The position numbers and the translations under genes are program-made. Shown here one piece after another: positions 16,826 through 24,775 of a stretch of DNA of 64,000 nt. Under the pieces are notes generated by a model. The model saw only the letters and a program-made list of their open reading frames with translations. It was not told the origin of the DNA and made no database searches. Source of the stretch: Nocardia sienata NBRC 100364. GTDB lineage: Bacteria; Actinomycetota; Actinomycetes; Mycobacteriales; Mycobacteriaceae. The stretch covers positions 62,001-126,000 of the forward strand of contig NZ_BDBX01000003.1 in the NCBI RefSeq assembly GCF_001613205.1, in the 5' to 3' direction. Numbering within the stretch: position 1 is the stretch's first letter; each line of letters opens with the position of its first letter.

Positions 16826-17583
16826 GCTGCGCCTCCTTCGGCCACGGACTTGGGCACCGCTTGTGACCAGACCTGCTCGAAACTGGTCAGGTAGGTGTCG
16901 AACAGGTCCCCGCCTGCCAGTCGCCGCAAGTGCATCGCGGGGGCGTAGGCGCCGGGCTGGCCGTAGACGTGCATGTTCACGATCATCTCGTCATCGAACC
17001 GGAACACCGAGTTGTACAGCGTCGTGTCGTGGTAGCGCAGTTCCACGCCGTCGATACCGGCCAACGGTTCGACCAGCGCCAGGGCGTTCCTGATCCGCGC
17101 CGAAACGGTGCCTTCAGCTAAGCGCTCTTCGCTACTGCGCTTGGCCACTTCATCGGCGGCCGGGTTCCCGAACAGGAATCGGATCGAGGTGCCCGCTGCC
17201 GCCTTCTGGCGGATCAACTTGGCGAATGACGGGTCTTCGGCGAGGAAGAGCCCCGCCAACACCAAGACTTCGATCCGGTCATGCGCGTTGGACAGCAACC
17301 GGACCCACAAGTCGCTCGGCACAGAGTGTCGGTGCGGGTAAACCTTGACGACTTCCGATTCAGCAATAGCCTCCCGACGCTCAGGCGCGATGGCATCGGG
17401 CCACAGATAGCGTTCGGTCTCTTTCACCAACGCGGCGACTGCGTGCCGGTGGCGCGGGTACGGAACACGCCCTTTCGTGATCCAGCGTTCAACGGTCTTC
17501 TGATCGACACCGGTCGCTTCGGCAACGTGACTGATGTCGAGCCCGTTCCTCAGCAGCGCTTCGCGCAGTCGCTCATTTGCCAT
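16822..17583 (-). CDS. XRE-type regulator with C-terminal effector-like domain (DUF5919-like)
   Basis: A 253-residue protein. The N-terminus is a helix-turn-helix (ISHVAEATGVDQKTVERWITKGR). The larger C-terminal part (about 90-245) contains DRIEVLVLAGLFLAEDPSF and LRYHDTTLYNSVFRFDDEMIV, a fold reminiscent of DUF5919/PLD-like domains found in AICE regulators (recollection). ATG 17583 is chosen over GTG 17598 because GGGAG sits at the right distance. It is transcribed away from the transfer operon, with an inverted repeat between them, so it probably represses or gates that operon. Confidence 0.8.
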   Translation of the reverse strand: MANERLREALLRNGLDISHVAEATGVDQKTVERWITKGRVPYPRHRHAVAALVKETERYLWPDAIAPERREAIAESEVVKVYPHRHSVPSDLWVRLLSNAHDRIEVLVLAGLFLAEDPSFAKLIRQKAAAGTSIRFLFGNPAADEVAKRSSEERLAEGTVSARIRNALALVEPLAGIDGVELRYHDTTLYNSVFRFDDEMIVNMHVYGQPGAYAPAMHLRRLAGGDLFDTYLTSFEQVWSQAVPKSVAEGGAA

Positions 17584-17610
17584 CTCATCTCCCACCACAG
17601 GGAACCGTCA

Positions 17611-17640
17611 GGGACGTCTTTAGGTTACCCATGACGTCCC
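17611..17640. promoter_or_regulatory. Inverted repeat, candidate operator of the AICE XRE regulator
   Basis: GGGACGTC (17611-17618) and GACGTCCC (17633-17640) are perfect arms 14 bases apart. Each arm holds the self-complementary GACGTC. The site lies 28 bp before the XRE start and about 90 bp before the transfer operon, where one site could control both directions. Confidence 0.65.
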
Positions 17641-17731
17641 TAGAAGTCCACGTATGCGGTCCTGATGACATCGAAATTCCCGGAAAGTACTGGTCGTCAA
17701 GTGATTTGGCCTACTTCAAGGAGTGATTGAG

Positions 17732-18190
17732 ATGGCTATGAAGGATCTGTGGTTCACCCCCTCGTTCGATGACGCGTTCCCGATGGGACTGTTCCTGCTG
17801 GGTGAGGTCGCGCCGATGACGGAGTTCAACTCCGACCGCAACGCCCCCAAGCGCCAGCGTCTGGACCTGGATGCCGAGGGCAACGGCACCGGCAAGCGCC
17901 TGTGGAAGGCCACGGTGACCGATCCGGCGGCGCCGAACGCGAAGCAGGCCAGTTTCGATCTGGTGTTCGTCGCCGATGTGCAGCCGGTTCCCTCGGCGCC
18001 GGAGGTGGCCCGGGGGATGCGGCCGATCGTGTTGGAGGGCTTGCAGGTCAAGCCGAAGATCACCGGGCAGGGCGAGTTCAAGACGATCGGCTGGAACATC
18101 CGCGCGACCGGCATCGTCGGCGACACTTCCGGCGCGCGGCAAGCTCCGGCCGATCCGGGGGCGGCCCGCTCGTCCGGTAAGGCGGCGTGA
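17732..18190 (+). CDS. Conserved-type AICE protein of unknown function, first gene of the transfer operon
   Basis: A 152-residue soluble protein. ATG 17732 follows AAGGAG by 8 bases. It contains MKDLWFTPSFDDAFPMGLF at the start and VLEGLQVKPKITGQGEFKTI, and ends in a disordered Pro/Ala/Ser tail. The beta-rich middle suggests a small domain but no family is recognised. The next gene starts on its stop codon (TGATG). Leading the operon with the best ribosome binding site suggests high expression. Confidence 0.75.
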   Translation: MAMKDLWFTPSFDDAFPMGLFLLGEVAPMTEFNSDRNAPKRQRLDLDAEGNGTGKRLWKATVTDPAAPNAKQASFDLVFVADVQPVPSAPEVARGMRPIVLEGLQVKPKITGQGEFKTIGWNIRATGIVGDTSGARQAPADPGAARSSGKAA

Positions 18191-18888
18191 TGCGGGCGGC
18201 GGATCAGTCGGCGGGGATGCGTCTGGCGCGCTGGTCCGCCGCCCTGATCATCCTCGGGGTGGGGGCGGCGGCGTTCCGGCTGTCGTTTTCCACCCTGGAA
18301 GACCTCGCCCGCCTCGCGCGGATGCCCGCCGACGATGCCTGGTTGTTCCCGCTGATCGTGGATGGCACGATCCTGCTGGCCACCTTCGGGCTGCTGGTCT
18401 GTGCCCACCACCGGGGTGAGCGCCGCTTCTTCCTCGGCGTGCTGATCGTCGGTTCCTTGGTCTCGGTCGCCGGGAACTCGGTGCACGCGGTCGCGGCCGG
18501 CCAACCGCTTCCCGGATGGGCGGCGGCGTTGGTGGCGGCGGTGTCCCCGGTCTCGCTGCTGGTCGATACCCACGGGCTGGCCCTGTTGTTCCGGGTCGCG
18601 GCCCGTCAACGCGCCCACGCCCAGGCACCACCGGAGCCCGTGTCCGAACCGGTGGCCGTACCCGCACCCGCGGCGGCTACCGCCCCGGACGCTCCCGCTC
18701 CGGAACCGGTGAGCGAACCGGCGCCCGACCCTGCCCCTGCCCCTGTTCCTGTTCCTGTTTCTGCGCCGGTGGCCGATCCGGTGGCGGCGCCTTCTGTTCC
18801 GGCACCCGTGGTGCCGTCTCCTCCTGTTCGTTCCGTGCGACCGGCGCAAACCATGCTGCCGATCGCTGTCCCTGTTGGGGGTCTGTGA
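18190..18888 (+). CDS. DUF2637-type membrane protein (Spd-like) with Pro/Ala-rich tail
   Basis: A 232-residue protein. About 130 residues contain four hydrophobic segments (AALIILGVGAAAFRLSFS; PLIVDGTILLATFGLLVC; FFLGVLIVGSLVSVAGNS; AALVAAVSPVSLLVDTHG), the pattern of DUF2637 proteins of actinomycete plasmids and AICEs. The last 90 residues are a Pro/Ala/Val repeat with PAPEPVSEPAPDPAPA-like units, probably an extended tether. ATG 18190 overlaps the upstream stop; GTG 18187 is an alternative. Spd proteins help spread plasmids within mycelium (family knowledge). Confidence 0.8.
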   Translation: MRAADQSAGMRLARWSAALIILGVGAAAFRLSFSTLEDLARLARMPADDAWLFPLIVDGTILLATFGLLVCAHHRGERRFFLGVLIVGSLVSVAGNSVHAVAAGQPLPGWAAALVAAVSPVSLLVDTHGLALLFRVAARQRAHAQAPPEPVSEPVAVPAPAAATAPDAPAPEPVSEPAPDPAPAPVPVPVSAPVADPVAAPSVPAPVVPSPPVRSVRPAQTMLPIAVPVGGL

Positions 18889-19127
18889 TGTTGTCCAAAA
18901 CCACTGTCCTGGCCACCGCGGTGCTCGTGCCGCTGCTGGCCACCGTCCCGGCCGCCGACGCCGTGGCCAAATCCGCCCCGGCCGTGCCGTGCGCGATGTT
19001 CTGCGAGGACCGGCCGCCGAGCGCGGGTGATTGCGCGATGTTCTGCGCCGAGCCGCCCGCCCCTCCGGCCGATGCCCAGGGGTGCCGGATGTTCTGCGAG
19101 CTCGCCAAGCCGGAAGGAGAGGCGTGA
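18888..19127 (+). CDS. Small secreted protein with three CxMFC motifs
   Basis: A 79-residue protein. Residues 1-24 form a signal peptide (hydrophobic ATAVLVPLLATVPAADA). The mature part is Pro/Ala-rich with three near-identical motifs, CAMFC (35-39), CAMFC (49-53) and CRMFC (66-70), spaced 14 and 17 residues. All six cysteines lie in these motifs. It overlaps both neighbours (TGATG junctions) in the transfer operon. No known family comes to mind. The regular cysteine pairs suggest metal binding or disulphide-linked assembly at the cell surface, perhaps during mating (inference). Confidence 0.75.
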   Translation: MLSKTTVLATAVLVPLLATVPAADAVAKSAPAVPCAMFCEDRPPSAGDCAMFCAEPPAPPADAQGCRMFCELAKPEGEA

Positions 19128-20437
19128 TGATCTCGCCCGATGTGCTGATCTGGAGCGGCTCGGCAGCGGTGACGGCATTCACCCTGTGGCGCTGGCGCTC
19201 CGCGGCCGGGGTACTGCACCCCGACCCCGCCGACCGGTCCGCCTCCGCCCCGCCCGAACTGCAACCGGCCGTGGCGATCGTCACCGACTCCGCCCAACTG
19301 GCGGTGATGTGGCCCGCCCTCGGGCTGGGCTCCTGGGAAACCGGGTTCCCCAACGTCACCGCCGCCACCCTGACCGGGTTCGGGATGCTGGTGGAGGTTC
19401 AGATGCTGGGCGGCCAGTCACTGCGGGACTGGAACAGCGACGCCACCCGGGATGCGCTGGCGCACTACTTCGCGGTCCCGGAAGTCCTGGTCACCTCCCC
19501 GGCACCGGGGTTCGTACACCTGCACCTACGCACCCTCGACACCCTCGCCGACCCGGCGCCGGTGACCGACCTGCTGGCCTACGGCGTCGACCTGGAAGCG
19601 GTCCCGGTCGGTGTCACCGAGGACCACGACGTGTGGCGGCTGCGAGTCCTGTATGGACACATCCTGCTGGCCGGGGCCACCGGCTCCGGGAAGGGCAGTG
19701 TGTTGTGGTCGCTGCTCAACGGTCTCGGCCCCGCCATCAAGGCCGGCCTCGTGGATGTGTGGCTCGCCGATCCCAAGGGCGGCGCGGAGTTCGGCCGCGG
19801 AGAGAACCGCTTGTTCGTCCGTTTCGCTGTCGACTCCGAATCCATTTTGGGCATGCTGTCCGAGGCCGAACACGTGATGCGGGAACGGCTTTCCCGCATG
19901 CGGACCGCTGGCCTGCGCAAGCTGGTTCCCTCCGCGGACGAACCACTCATCGTGATCATCATCGACGAGGCTGCGTCCCTGTCGGCGTATGCCACCCGCG
20001 AGGAACAGAACGAGTTCCGCCGGTTGACCGGGCTGCTGCTGTCCCAGGGCCGCGCCGCGGGGGTGTCGGTGGTCGCGGCGTTGCAGGACCCGTCCAAGGA
20101 GACCATGCCCAACCGGCAGCTGTTCCCGATCCGCATCGGGCTCCGGTTGGACGAGCCGACCCAAACCACCATGGTCCACGGCCAAGGCGCCCGGGACCGC
20201 GGGGCTCGCTGCGACGAAATATCGGAACACACCCCCGGCGTCGGGTATGTCGGCGAGGACGGGACCCGGGAGTTCGTGCGGGTGCGGGCCTACTGGGTCT
20301 CCGACACCGACGCCGACCGGATCGTGGACACCTACGCCCCGGCCCTACCGGACCTGGCCCCGCAGGCCGACTATGCCGGGTTCGACCCCGACGACCTCGG
20401 CGACGACAACGACGACCCGGGACTGGTGGCGGCATGA
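19127..20437 (+). CDS. TraSA-like FtsK/SpoIIIE DNA translocase
   Basis: A 436-residue protein starting on the previous stop (TGATG), preceded by GGAAGGAGAGG. One N-terminal membrane segment (about 8-22) is followed by a module at 55-145 with GFGMLVEVQMLGGQSL. The ATPase has Walker A GATGSGKGS (183-191), Walker B VIIIDEAAS and the LLSQGRAAGVSVVAALQ segment. In actinomycete plasmids and AICEs a single hexameric FtsK-like protein moves double-stranded DNA to the recipient (established). This is the transfer motor of the element. Confidence 0.92.
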   Translation: MISPDVLIWSGSAAVTAFTLWRWRSAAGVLHPDPADRSASAPPELQPAVAIVTDSAQLAVMWPALGLGSWETGFPNVTAATLTGFGMLVEVQMLGGQSLRDWNSDATRDALAHYFAVPEVLVTSPAPGFVHLHLRTLDTLADPAPVTDLLAYGVDLEAVPVGVTEDHDVWRLRVLYGHILLAGATGSGKGSVLWSLLNGLGPAIKAGLVDVWLADPKGGAEFGRGENRLFVRFAVDSESILGMLSEAEHVMRERLSRMRTAGLRKLVPSADEPLIVIIIDEAASLSAYATREEQNEFRRLTGLLLSQGRAAGVSVVAALQDPSKETMPNRQLFPIRIGLRLDEPTQTTMVHGQGARDRGARCDEISEHTPGVGYVGEDGTREFVRVRAYWVSDTDADRIVDTYAPALPDLAPQADYAGFDPDDLGDDNDDPGLVAA

Positions 20438-20643
20438 GCATTCGACTGGGGGCCAAGTGGTCGCAGGTTCAGATGCGGTTGATCGGCACCCCGGAATCGG
20501 TGGCCGCCGTTTTGGACCACCTCGCCGCTCTCGGAGCCGATATCGACGCTTCGGCCATGTATTCCAGCCGCTACAGCACCGGCCACGTCCGCATCTACGC
20601 CGAGATCACCCCTGCCCGCCCCGCCGATGGATCGGAGAAATAA
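20434..20643 (+). CDS. Small AICE protein, unknown
   Basis: A 69-residue protein whose ATG overlaps the translocase stop (ATGA). The sequence QMRLIGTPESVAAVLDHLAA and GHVRIYAEITPA suggests a compact beta-alpha-beta fold. No function is recognised. Tight overlap supports it as a real gene of the transfer operon. Confidence 0.65.
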   Translation: MSIRLGAKWSQVQMRLIGTPESVAAVLDHLAALGADIDASAMYSSRYSTGHVRIYAEITPARPADGSEK

Positions 20644-20645
20644 CC

Positions 20646-20843
20646 ATGACCCGCAACAGTACTCACACCGCTACCGCGGATGTGGTCGACCTGGCCGCCC
20701 GGCGCCGCTGCGCTCTGGAACGTGCCGGCCACGACCCGATATCGGTGGCGGTGCACCTGCTCGCCGAAACCGGCCATGTCCCCGGCTGGGACTTCACCAC
20801 CTACCACGACGACGGCGGCGACGGCTCGGGGTGGGCGGCATGA
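20646..20843 (+). CDS. Small AICE protein, unknown
   Basis: A 65-residue acidic protein 2 bp after the previous stop. It contains VVDLAARRRCALERAGHDP and ends in a short Asp/Gly-rich tail. Its TGA overlaps the next ATG. No family is recognised. Confidence 0.6.
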   Translation: MTRNSTHTATADVVDLAARRRCALERAGHDPISVAVHLLAETGHVPGWDFTTYHDDGGDGSGWAA

Positions 20844-21520
20844 GCCTGACCCTGTCCACCGCCCACCACGGCAATTCGACCACGACCACCGTCACTACCG
20901 GCGCCCAACAGCGCCGCGACCCGTTCGACCTGCTCGGCCTGGCGGTCCTGAACACCGGCTGGTATCTGGTGATCGGGGCCGGGGTCGCGATCCATTGGGC
21001 CATCTTGTTCCCACCCATCTCCGTCCCGCTGGCCGCCGCGGTCGGGGTCGGGGTGCTGGTCGGCTGGCCGTCCGGGGTCGCGGTCGCGATCGCGTGCACC
21101 GCGCTGCTGCTGCTGTGGCGCCGCGAACACCCCGAGACGTTCGCCCGCTGGATCACCGACCGCGCCCGGACCCGGTTCCTGACCTGGTGGCGGTATCGCC
21201 GCAACTGGGCCCGGTTGATGAAGGCCTGCCACCTCACCGCGAACTTCGGCACCCGCACCGTCGCCCCGAAACTGCTGGCGGTCGGCATCGGGGAAGGCAC
21301 CGACCGGGTGCGGCTGCGGATGCTGGAAGGCCAATGCCCCGCCGACTACGAGAACCGCACCGAGGCCATCGCCCACGCCTTCAAAGCCGAGCAGTGCCAC
21401 GCCTCGATCGTCGGCCCCGCCACCGTCGAGCTGCGCTTCCGCCACGGGGACGCCATGGCCGACACGGTGCTGTTGCCGCGGGTGGATTCCTGGACCAAAC
21501 CGGAAGGACATGCTGCCTGA
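20840..21520 (+). CDS. Membrane protein resembling the N-terminal half of TraSA/FtsK translocases, without a motor
   Basis: A 226-residue protein. Two hydrophobic segments (about 37-53 and 57-87) are followed by a soluble domain with KACHLTANFGTRTVAPKLLA, DRVRLRMLEGQCPADYE and ATVELRFRHGD. This domain matches the module before the ATPase in FtsK-type transfer proteins, and the neighbouring TraSA has its own copy. There is no Walker A or B motif. It may form a membrane platform or regulate the motor hexamer. ATG 20840 overlaps the upstream stop; its own stop overlaps the RepSA start. Confidence 0.72.
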   Translation: MSLTLSTAHHGNSTTTTVTTGAQQRRDPFDLLGLAVLNTGWYLVIGAGVAIHWAILFPPISVPLAAAVGVGVLVGWPSGVAVAIACTALLLLWRREHPETFARWITDRARTRFLTWWRYRRNWARLMKACHLTANFGTRTVAPKLLAVGIGEGTDRVRLRMLEGQCPADYENRTEAIAHAFKAEQCHASIVGPATVELRFRHGDAMADTVLLPRVDSWTKPEGHAA

Positions 21521-23220
21521 TGAACCCTGTTACCTCGACTGATGCCGGGGTCCCGGTCCGGCAGACCGCGGCCGAGCGTCGCAGCCTGCCGGACTTCCGG
21601 GATGTCGCCCATGCCCTGGCCGAACAGGAACACATCTGTGTGCGGCCGATCCCGATGCTGGCCTACGACCCCAAAACCCTCACCGAGCAGTACATCGGCG
21701 CCCCGTGCAAATCCACCGTCGCCTCGGTGTGCCCGGCGTGCGCGGACAAGGCCCGGTTCCTGCGCATCACCCAATGCCGCGAGGGCTGGCACCTCGACCG
21801 GGAACCCGACACCGACAAACGCGACCCCACCGAGGCCCAAACCGCGTTGCTGGCGGCGCGGGCGGACCTGTTCGACACCTACCAGCAGGCCAAAGCCGAC
21901 GGGGACGACGAGCTGATGGCCGGAGTTCGGGAGGTCGTGGCCGACCTCGACCTCGAGATGCGTGAGTCCGGGTTCCGTGGCCGGCTCCCTGCCCTGGACC
22001 CGCAGCCCCGGGCTCGGCGGACCCGCTCCACCCGTCGTCGCCAGGACGTGCCGAACCTGCCGCGGCTCAAGGTCGAAAAGACCACCGTGGGCCGCGCATA
22101 CGCCGGTGGGCATCGGCCCTCGATGTTCATCACGTTGACGATGCCGTCTTATGGGGCGATCCACCGAGACGGCGCGGTCAACGACAAGGGCGAAACCATC
22201 GGCGACGGCTCACCCCGGGACCCGGAGTCCTACGACTATCAGCGGGCGGCGCGGGATATCGTGCACTTCTCCGCGCTGATCGACCGGTGGATCCAGAACC
22301 TGCGCCGCGCGGTGGGCTGGAACATCCAATACTTCGCCACCGTGGAACCGCAGAAACGCGGCGCCCCGCACCTGCACATCCTCATCCGCGGCACCGTCTC
22401 CCGCGACATCATCCGCCAGGTCACGGCGGCCACGTATCACCAGGTGTGGTGGCCCCCGCACGACCGCGGCAGCGAGGTCTACCCCGGCGACGTGCTGCCG
22501 GTCTGGGACCCGAGCAAGCTGACGTTCGTCGACCCCGACACCGGGGCGGCGCTGCTCGGGTTCGACGATGCGCAAGACCTCCTCGAGGATGTGGACGATT
22601 TGGCACCGGCGCATGTGGTGCGGTTCGGCCAGCAGATGGACCGCGCCGATATCCGCGGCCTGGTCCCCGGGCGGAAGGCCGACCGGGCGGTCGGCTATGT
22701 CACCAAATATTTGACCAAGTCCATCGCCGAGGTGCTGGACACCGACTCCGAACGCACCCGCCGCCACTACGCGCGCCTGCACGCGGAGCTGCAGCACACC
22801 CCGTGCTCGAAACGGTGCCCGGTCTGGCTGCGCTACGGCATCGTCCCGGTCGGTGCCAACGAGAAAACGATCCCGGGCCGCTGCAAGGGCAAGGCGCATC
22901 GCCGAGACACCCTCGGGCTACCCGGGCGGCGGGTGCTGGTCTCGCGGCAGTGGTCGAACAAAACCCTGCCCGATCACCGGGCCGACCGCGCCGAATTCGT
23001 TCGGCAACTGCTGGCCTCGGTCGGGATCGTCAAACCCGACACCTCGCATCTGAAGCTGTCGGTGGTCAAACCCGGCGACCGCTCCGCCCCGCCACGAGAT
23101 CACCTGATCATGGCGTCCCTCGCCCAGCGCAGGACCTGGCGCGCGGAATACACCCGCGCACTCCTCGAGGCCGGCCCCGCAGCACGACAAGACATTTCAG
23201 CAATCCCGGTAGCAGCATAG
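21520..23220 (+). CDS. repSA: RepSA-like rolling-circle replication initiator
   Basis: A 566-residue protein starting on the previous stop (TGATG). A cysteine cluster (CKSTVASVCPACADKARF) lies near the N-terminus. The core has the metal-binding PHLHILIRG and the catalytic-tyrosine region VGYVTKYLTKS, as in RepSA of pSAM2 and related RC initiators. The C-terminal part holds another cysteine pair region (CSKRCPVW). RepSA nicks the excised circle and starts rolling-circle replication before transfer (established for pSAM2). Length is normal for the family and no damage is seen. Confidence 0.9.
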   Translation: MNPVTSTDAGVPVRQTAAERRSLPDFRDVAHALAEQEHICVRPIPMLAYDPKTLTEQYIGAPCKSTVASVCPACADKARFLRITQCREGWHLDREPDTDKRDPTEAQTALLAARADLFDTYQQAKADGDDELMAGVREVVADLDLEMRESGFRGRLPALDPQPRARRTRSTRRRQDVPNLPRLKVEKTTVGRAYAGGHRPSMFITLTMPSYGAIHRDGAVNDKGETIGDGSPRDPESYDYQRAARDIVHFSALIDRWIQNLRRAVGWNIQYFATVEPQKRGAPHLHILIRGTVSRDIIRQVTAATYHQVWWPPHDRGSEVYPGDVLPVWDPSKLTFVDPDTGAALLGFDDAQDLLEDVDDLAPAHVVRFGQQMDRADIRGLVPGRKADRAVGYVTKYLTKSIAEVLDTDSERTRRHYARLHAELQHTPCSKRCPVWLRYGIVPVGANEKTIPGRCKGKAHRRDTLGLPGRRVLVSRQWSNKTLPDHRADRAEFVRQLLASVGIVKPDTSHLKLSVVKPGDRSAPPRDHLIMASLAQRRTWRAEYTRALLEAGPAARQDISAIPVAA

Positions 23221-23229
23221 GAAGGCATT

Positions 23230-23448
23230 ATGGAACCTCAACTGGTCGATGGTCGCTGGTACTCGACCGCGGAACTGGCTGTGCTGCTTGGTGTCGACGC
23301 GTCGAGCTTGCGGCGGTGGCGGACCTCGAACCCTCCCTACGGGCCCGCCTTCGTCCGGGTTTCTGCTCGCGTCGTGAAATACGCGGCGGATGATATCGAG
23401 GTGTGGCTTCGAGCGCAGCGAACCGACCCCGCCAAGCTGGCCGCATGA
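23230..23448 (+). CDS. xis: Excisionase / MerR-like helix-turn-helix protein
   Basis: A 72-residue winged helix protein: YSTAELAVLLGVDASSLRRW then VKYAADDIEVWLRAQ, the standard form of AICE and phage excisionases. It sits 9 bp after RepSA and overlaps the integrase start by 4 bp. It should direct the integrase toward excision. Confidence 0.88.
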   Translation: MEPQLVDGRWYSTAELAVLLGVDASSLRRWRTSNPPYGPAFVRVSARVVKYAADDIEVWLRAQRTDPAKLAA

Positions 23449-24656
23449 TGTCTGACCGGGTGAATATTCCTGTTGGCGTACGGCTGTCGTCGGATATCGA
23501 AGAACGATCGGATTACGGTCGGCGGCCGTTCAAGGCTCGGGTTCGCTGGATCGACCCTGCCACCAAGAAACGGCCTTCGCTCTCAAAACCGTTCGAGTCT
23601 CGGGAAGAAGCAGAGACGTGGATTGATCGTCTGATCCGGTTTGCGGCCCAGGGCGTAGACCCGAAGACAGCCACGATGACGTTGTCCGAATACGGTGAGG
23701 CCAATATGGGTCTGGCGCTGCGGGGTCTGGAGAAGAAGAGCACCGACCCCTATATGGCGGGTTGGCGCAAACGGGTGGTGCCGACGCTGGGGCACCTCTC
23801 GGTCGCAATGCTGACCAATGGCGCAGTGGATCGCGCGGTGGTGGGCTGGATCGACGCCGGTGCAGGGAAATCCACAGTGAAGAACAGCCTCGCGGTGTTG
23901 GTGCGCGTGATGGAACAAGCCGTTCGGGATGGGCTCAGGGAGACCAATCCGGCCCGGGTGCGTGGCTGGCAAAAGCTGTACCAGCGGATAGAGGACGAAC
24001 TCGACGACCCGCGAGCCCTCGCGCTACCGAACTGGGCAGCCCTCACGACTCTGGCCGATGCCCTCGTGCAGCGTTCGGCAGATCGGTATCGCGGGTGGGG
24101 CGACGTGGTGATCTTCGCCGCGTGCACGGCCTCCCGAATCGGCGAGGTATCCGGCTGCCGCGTCGGCGATATCGACACCGATACCTGGACGTGGCGAGTG
24201 CGGCGTCAAACAACACCCTCGCCGGGCGGCATGGAGGACAAAGGCACCAAAGGCAACCGTGCCCGGCCTGTCCCGCTGATCGAAGAAGTTCGGCAACTGG
24301 TATCCGACCGGCTCGATGCGGTCGGACGTGACAAACCCGATGCCCGCCTGTTCCGCGGACCACGGGGAGGGCGAATCGCCACCGGTGTCCTGCGGGACGC
24401 CACGCACTGGGATGAGGTCGTCACATCGCTCGGGTATGAGCATCTGCGTCGGCACGATCTCCGGCACACCGGTTTGACGTGGATGGCCGATGCCGGGGTG
24501 AGCCTGCACGTGCTCCAGAAGATTGCCGGCCACGCCGATAGCCGGACGACCGAGCGGTACCTACACCCCGATCAACGGGAGATCACCGGCGCAGGAGACA
24601 AGCTCTCGAAGCACCTGCGGTCCCGTTCTGGTCCCGCTCTGCGGGTGGTTGGATGA
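23445..24656 (+). CDS. int: Tyrosine recombinase integrase of the AICE
   Basis: A 403-residue protein. The N-terminal arm-binding domain has RWIDPATKKRPSLSKPFESR. The core-binding domain contains MTLSEYGEANMG. The catalytic domain has the Arg in CTASRIGEVSG, HDLRHTG, GHADSRTTERYLH with the His and the nucleophilic Tyr. The full catalytic set is present, unlike the relic at 13050-13333. It recombines the att repeats at the tRNA-Pro 3' end. Its start overlaps xis (ATGATG), so ATG 23448 is also possible. Confidence 0.95.
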   Translation: MMSDRVNIPVGVRLSSDIEERSDYGRRPFKARVRWIDPATKKRPSLSKPFESREEAETWIDRLIRFAAQGVDPKTATMTLSEYGEANMGLALRGLEKKSTDPYMAGWRKRVVPTLGHLSVAMLTNGAVDRAVVGWIDAGAGKSTVKNSLAVLVRVMEQAVRDGLRETNPARVRGWQKLYQRIEDELDDPRALALPNWAALTTLADALVQRSADRYRGWGDVVIFAACTASRIGEVSGCRVGDIDTDTWTWRVRRQTTPSPGGMEDKGTKGNRARPVPLIEEVRQLVSDRLDAVGRDKPDARLFRGPRGGRIATGVLRDATHWDEVVTSLGYEHLRRHDLRHTGLTWMADAGVSLHVLQKIAGHADSRTTERYLHPDQREITGAGDKLSKHLRSRSGPALRVVG

Positions 24657-24661
24657 TGAGA

Positions 24662-24693
24662 AAAGCCCCTCCGACGCTGGTCAGAGGGGCTTT
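24662..24693 (+). terminator. Intrinsic terminator after int
   Basis: A perfect 10-bp stem (24662-24671 with 24684-24693) encloses a 12-base loop. It is symmetric in its A and T ends, so it may also stop transcription coming from the tRNA side. Confidence 0.8.
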
Positions 24694-24699
24694 CTCAGG

Positions 24700-24743
24700 T
24701 GTCGGGCTGACAGGATTTGAACCTGCGACCACTTGACCCCCAG
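24700..24743. repeat. Right att repeat (44 bp) inside tRNA-Pro
   Basis: The repeat is identical to 13414-13457. It spans the tRNA 3' end through the T arm and the anticodon stem to the anticodon loop. It is the crossover region of the AICE. Confidence 0.95.
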
Positions 24744-24775
24744 TCAAGTGCGCTACCAAACTGCGCCACAGCCCG
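24702..24775 (-). tRNA. tRNA-Pro (anticodon GGG)
   Basis: The 74-nt transcript has acceptor CGGGCTG/CAGCCCG plus A, a D arm, anticodon stem CTTGAC/GTCAAG with GGG in the loop, and a T arm with GGTTCAAATCC. CCA is not encoded. The 3' half is duplicated at the far end of the AICE, and the integrated copy leaves the tRNA whole. Confidence 0.96.

Larger units (their letters stand above)
13458..24743 (+). mobile_element. AICE (actinomycete integrative and conjugative element), about 11.3 kb, in tRNA-Pro(GGG)
   Basis: The element is bounded by 44-bp repeats at 13414-13457 and 24700-24743; the right copy restores the intact tRNA. Its core is the pSAM2-type set: TraSA-like FtsK/SpoIIIE translocase, RepSA-like rolling-circle initiator, Xis and tyrosine integrase, in that order and mostly with overlapping start/stop codons. 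A Nudix/XRE/HD block sits on the left. pSAM2 uses a Nudix protein, Pif, for transfer immunity (established knowledge). The distal left end carries an AT-richer ApeA-like gene as cargo. All core genes look intact, so the element may still be mobile. Confidence 0.93.
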
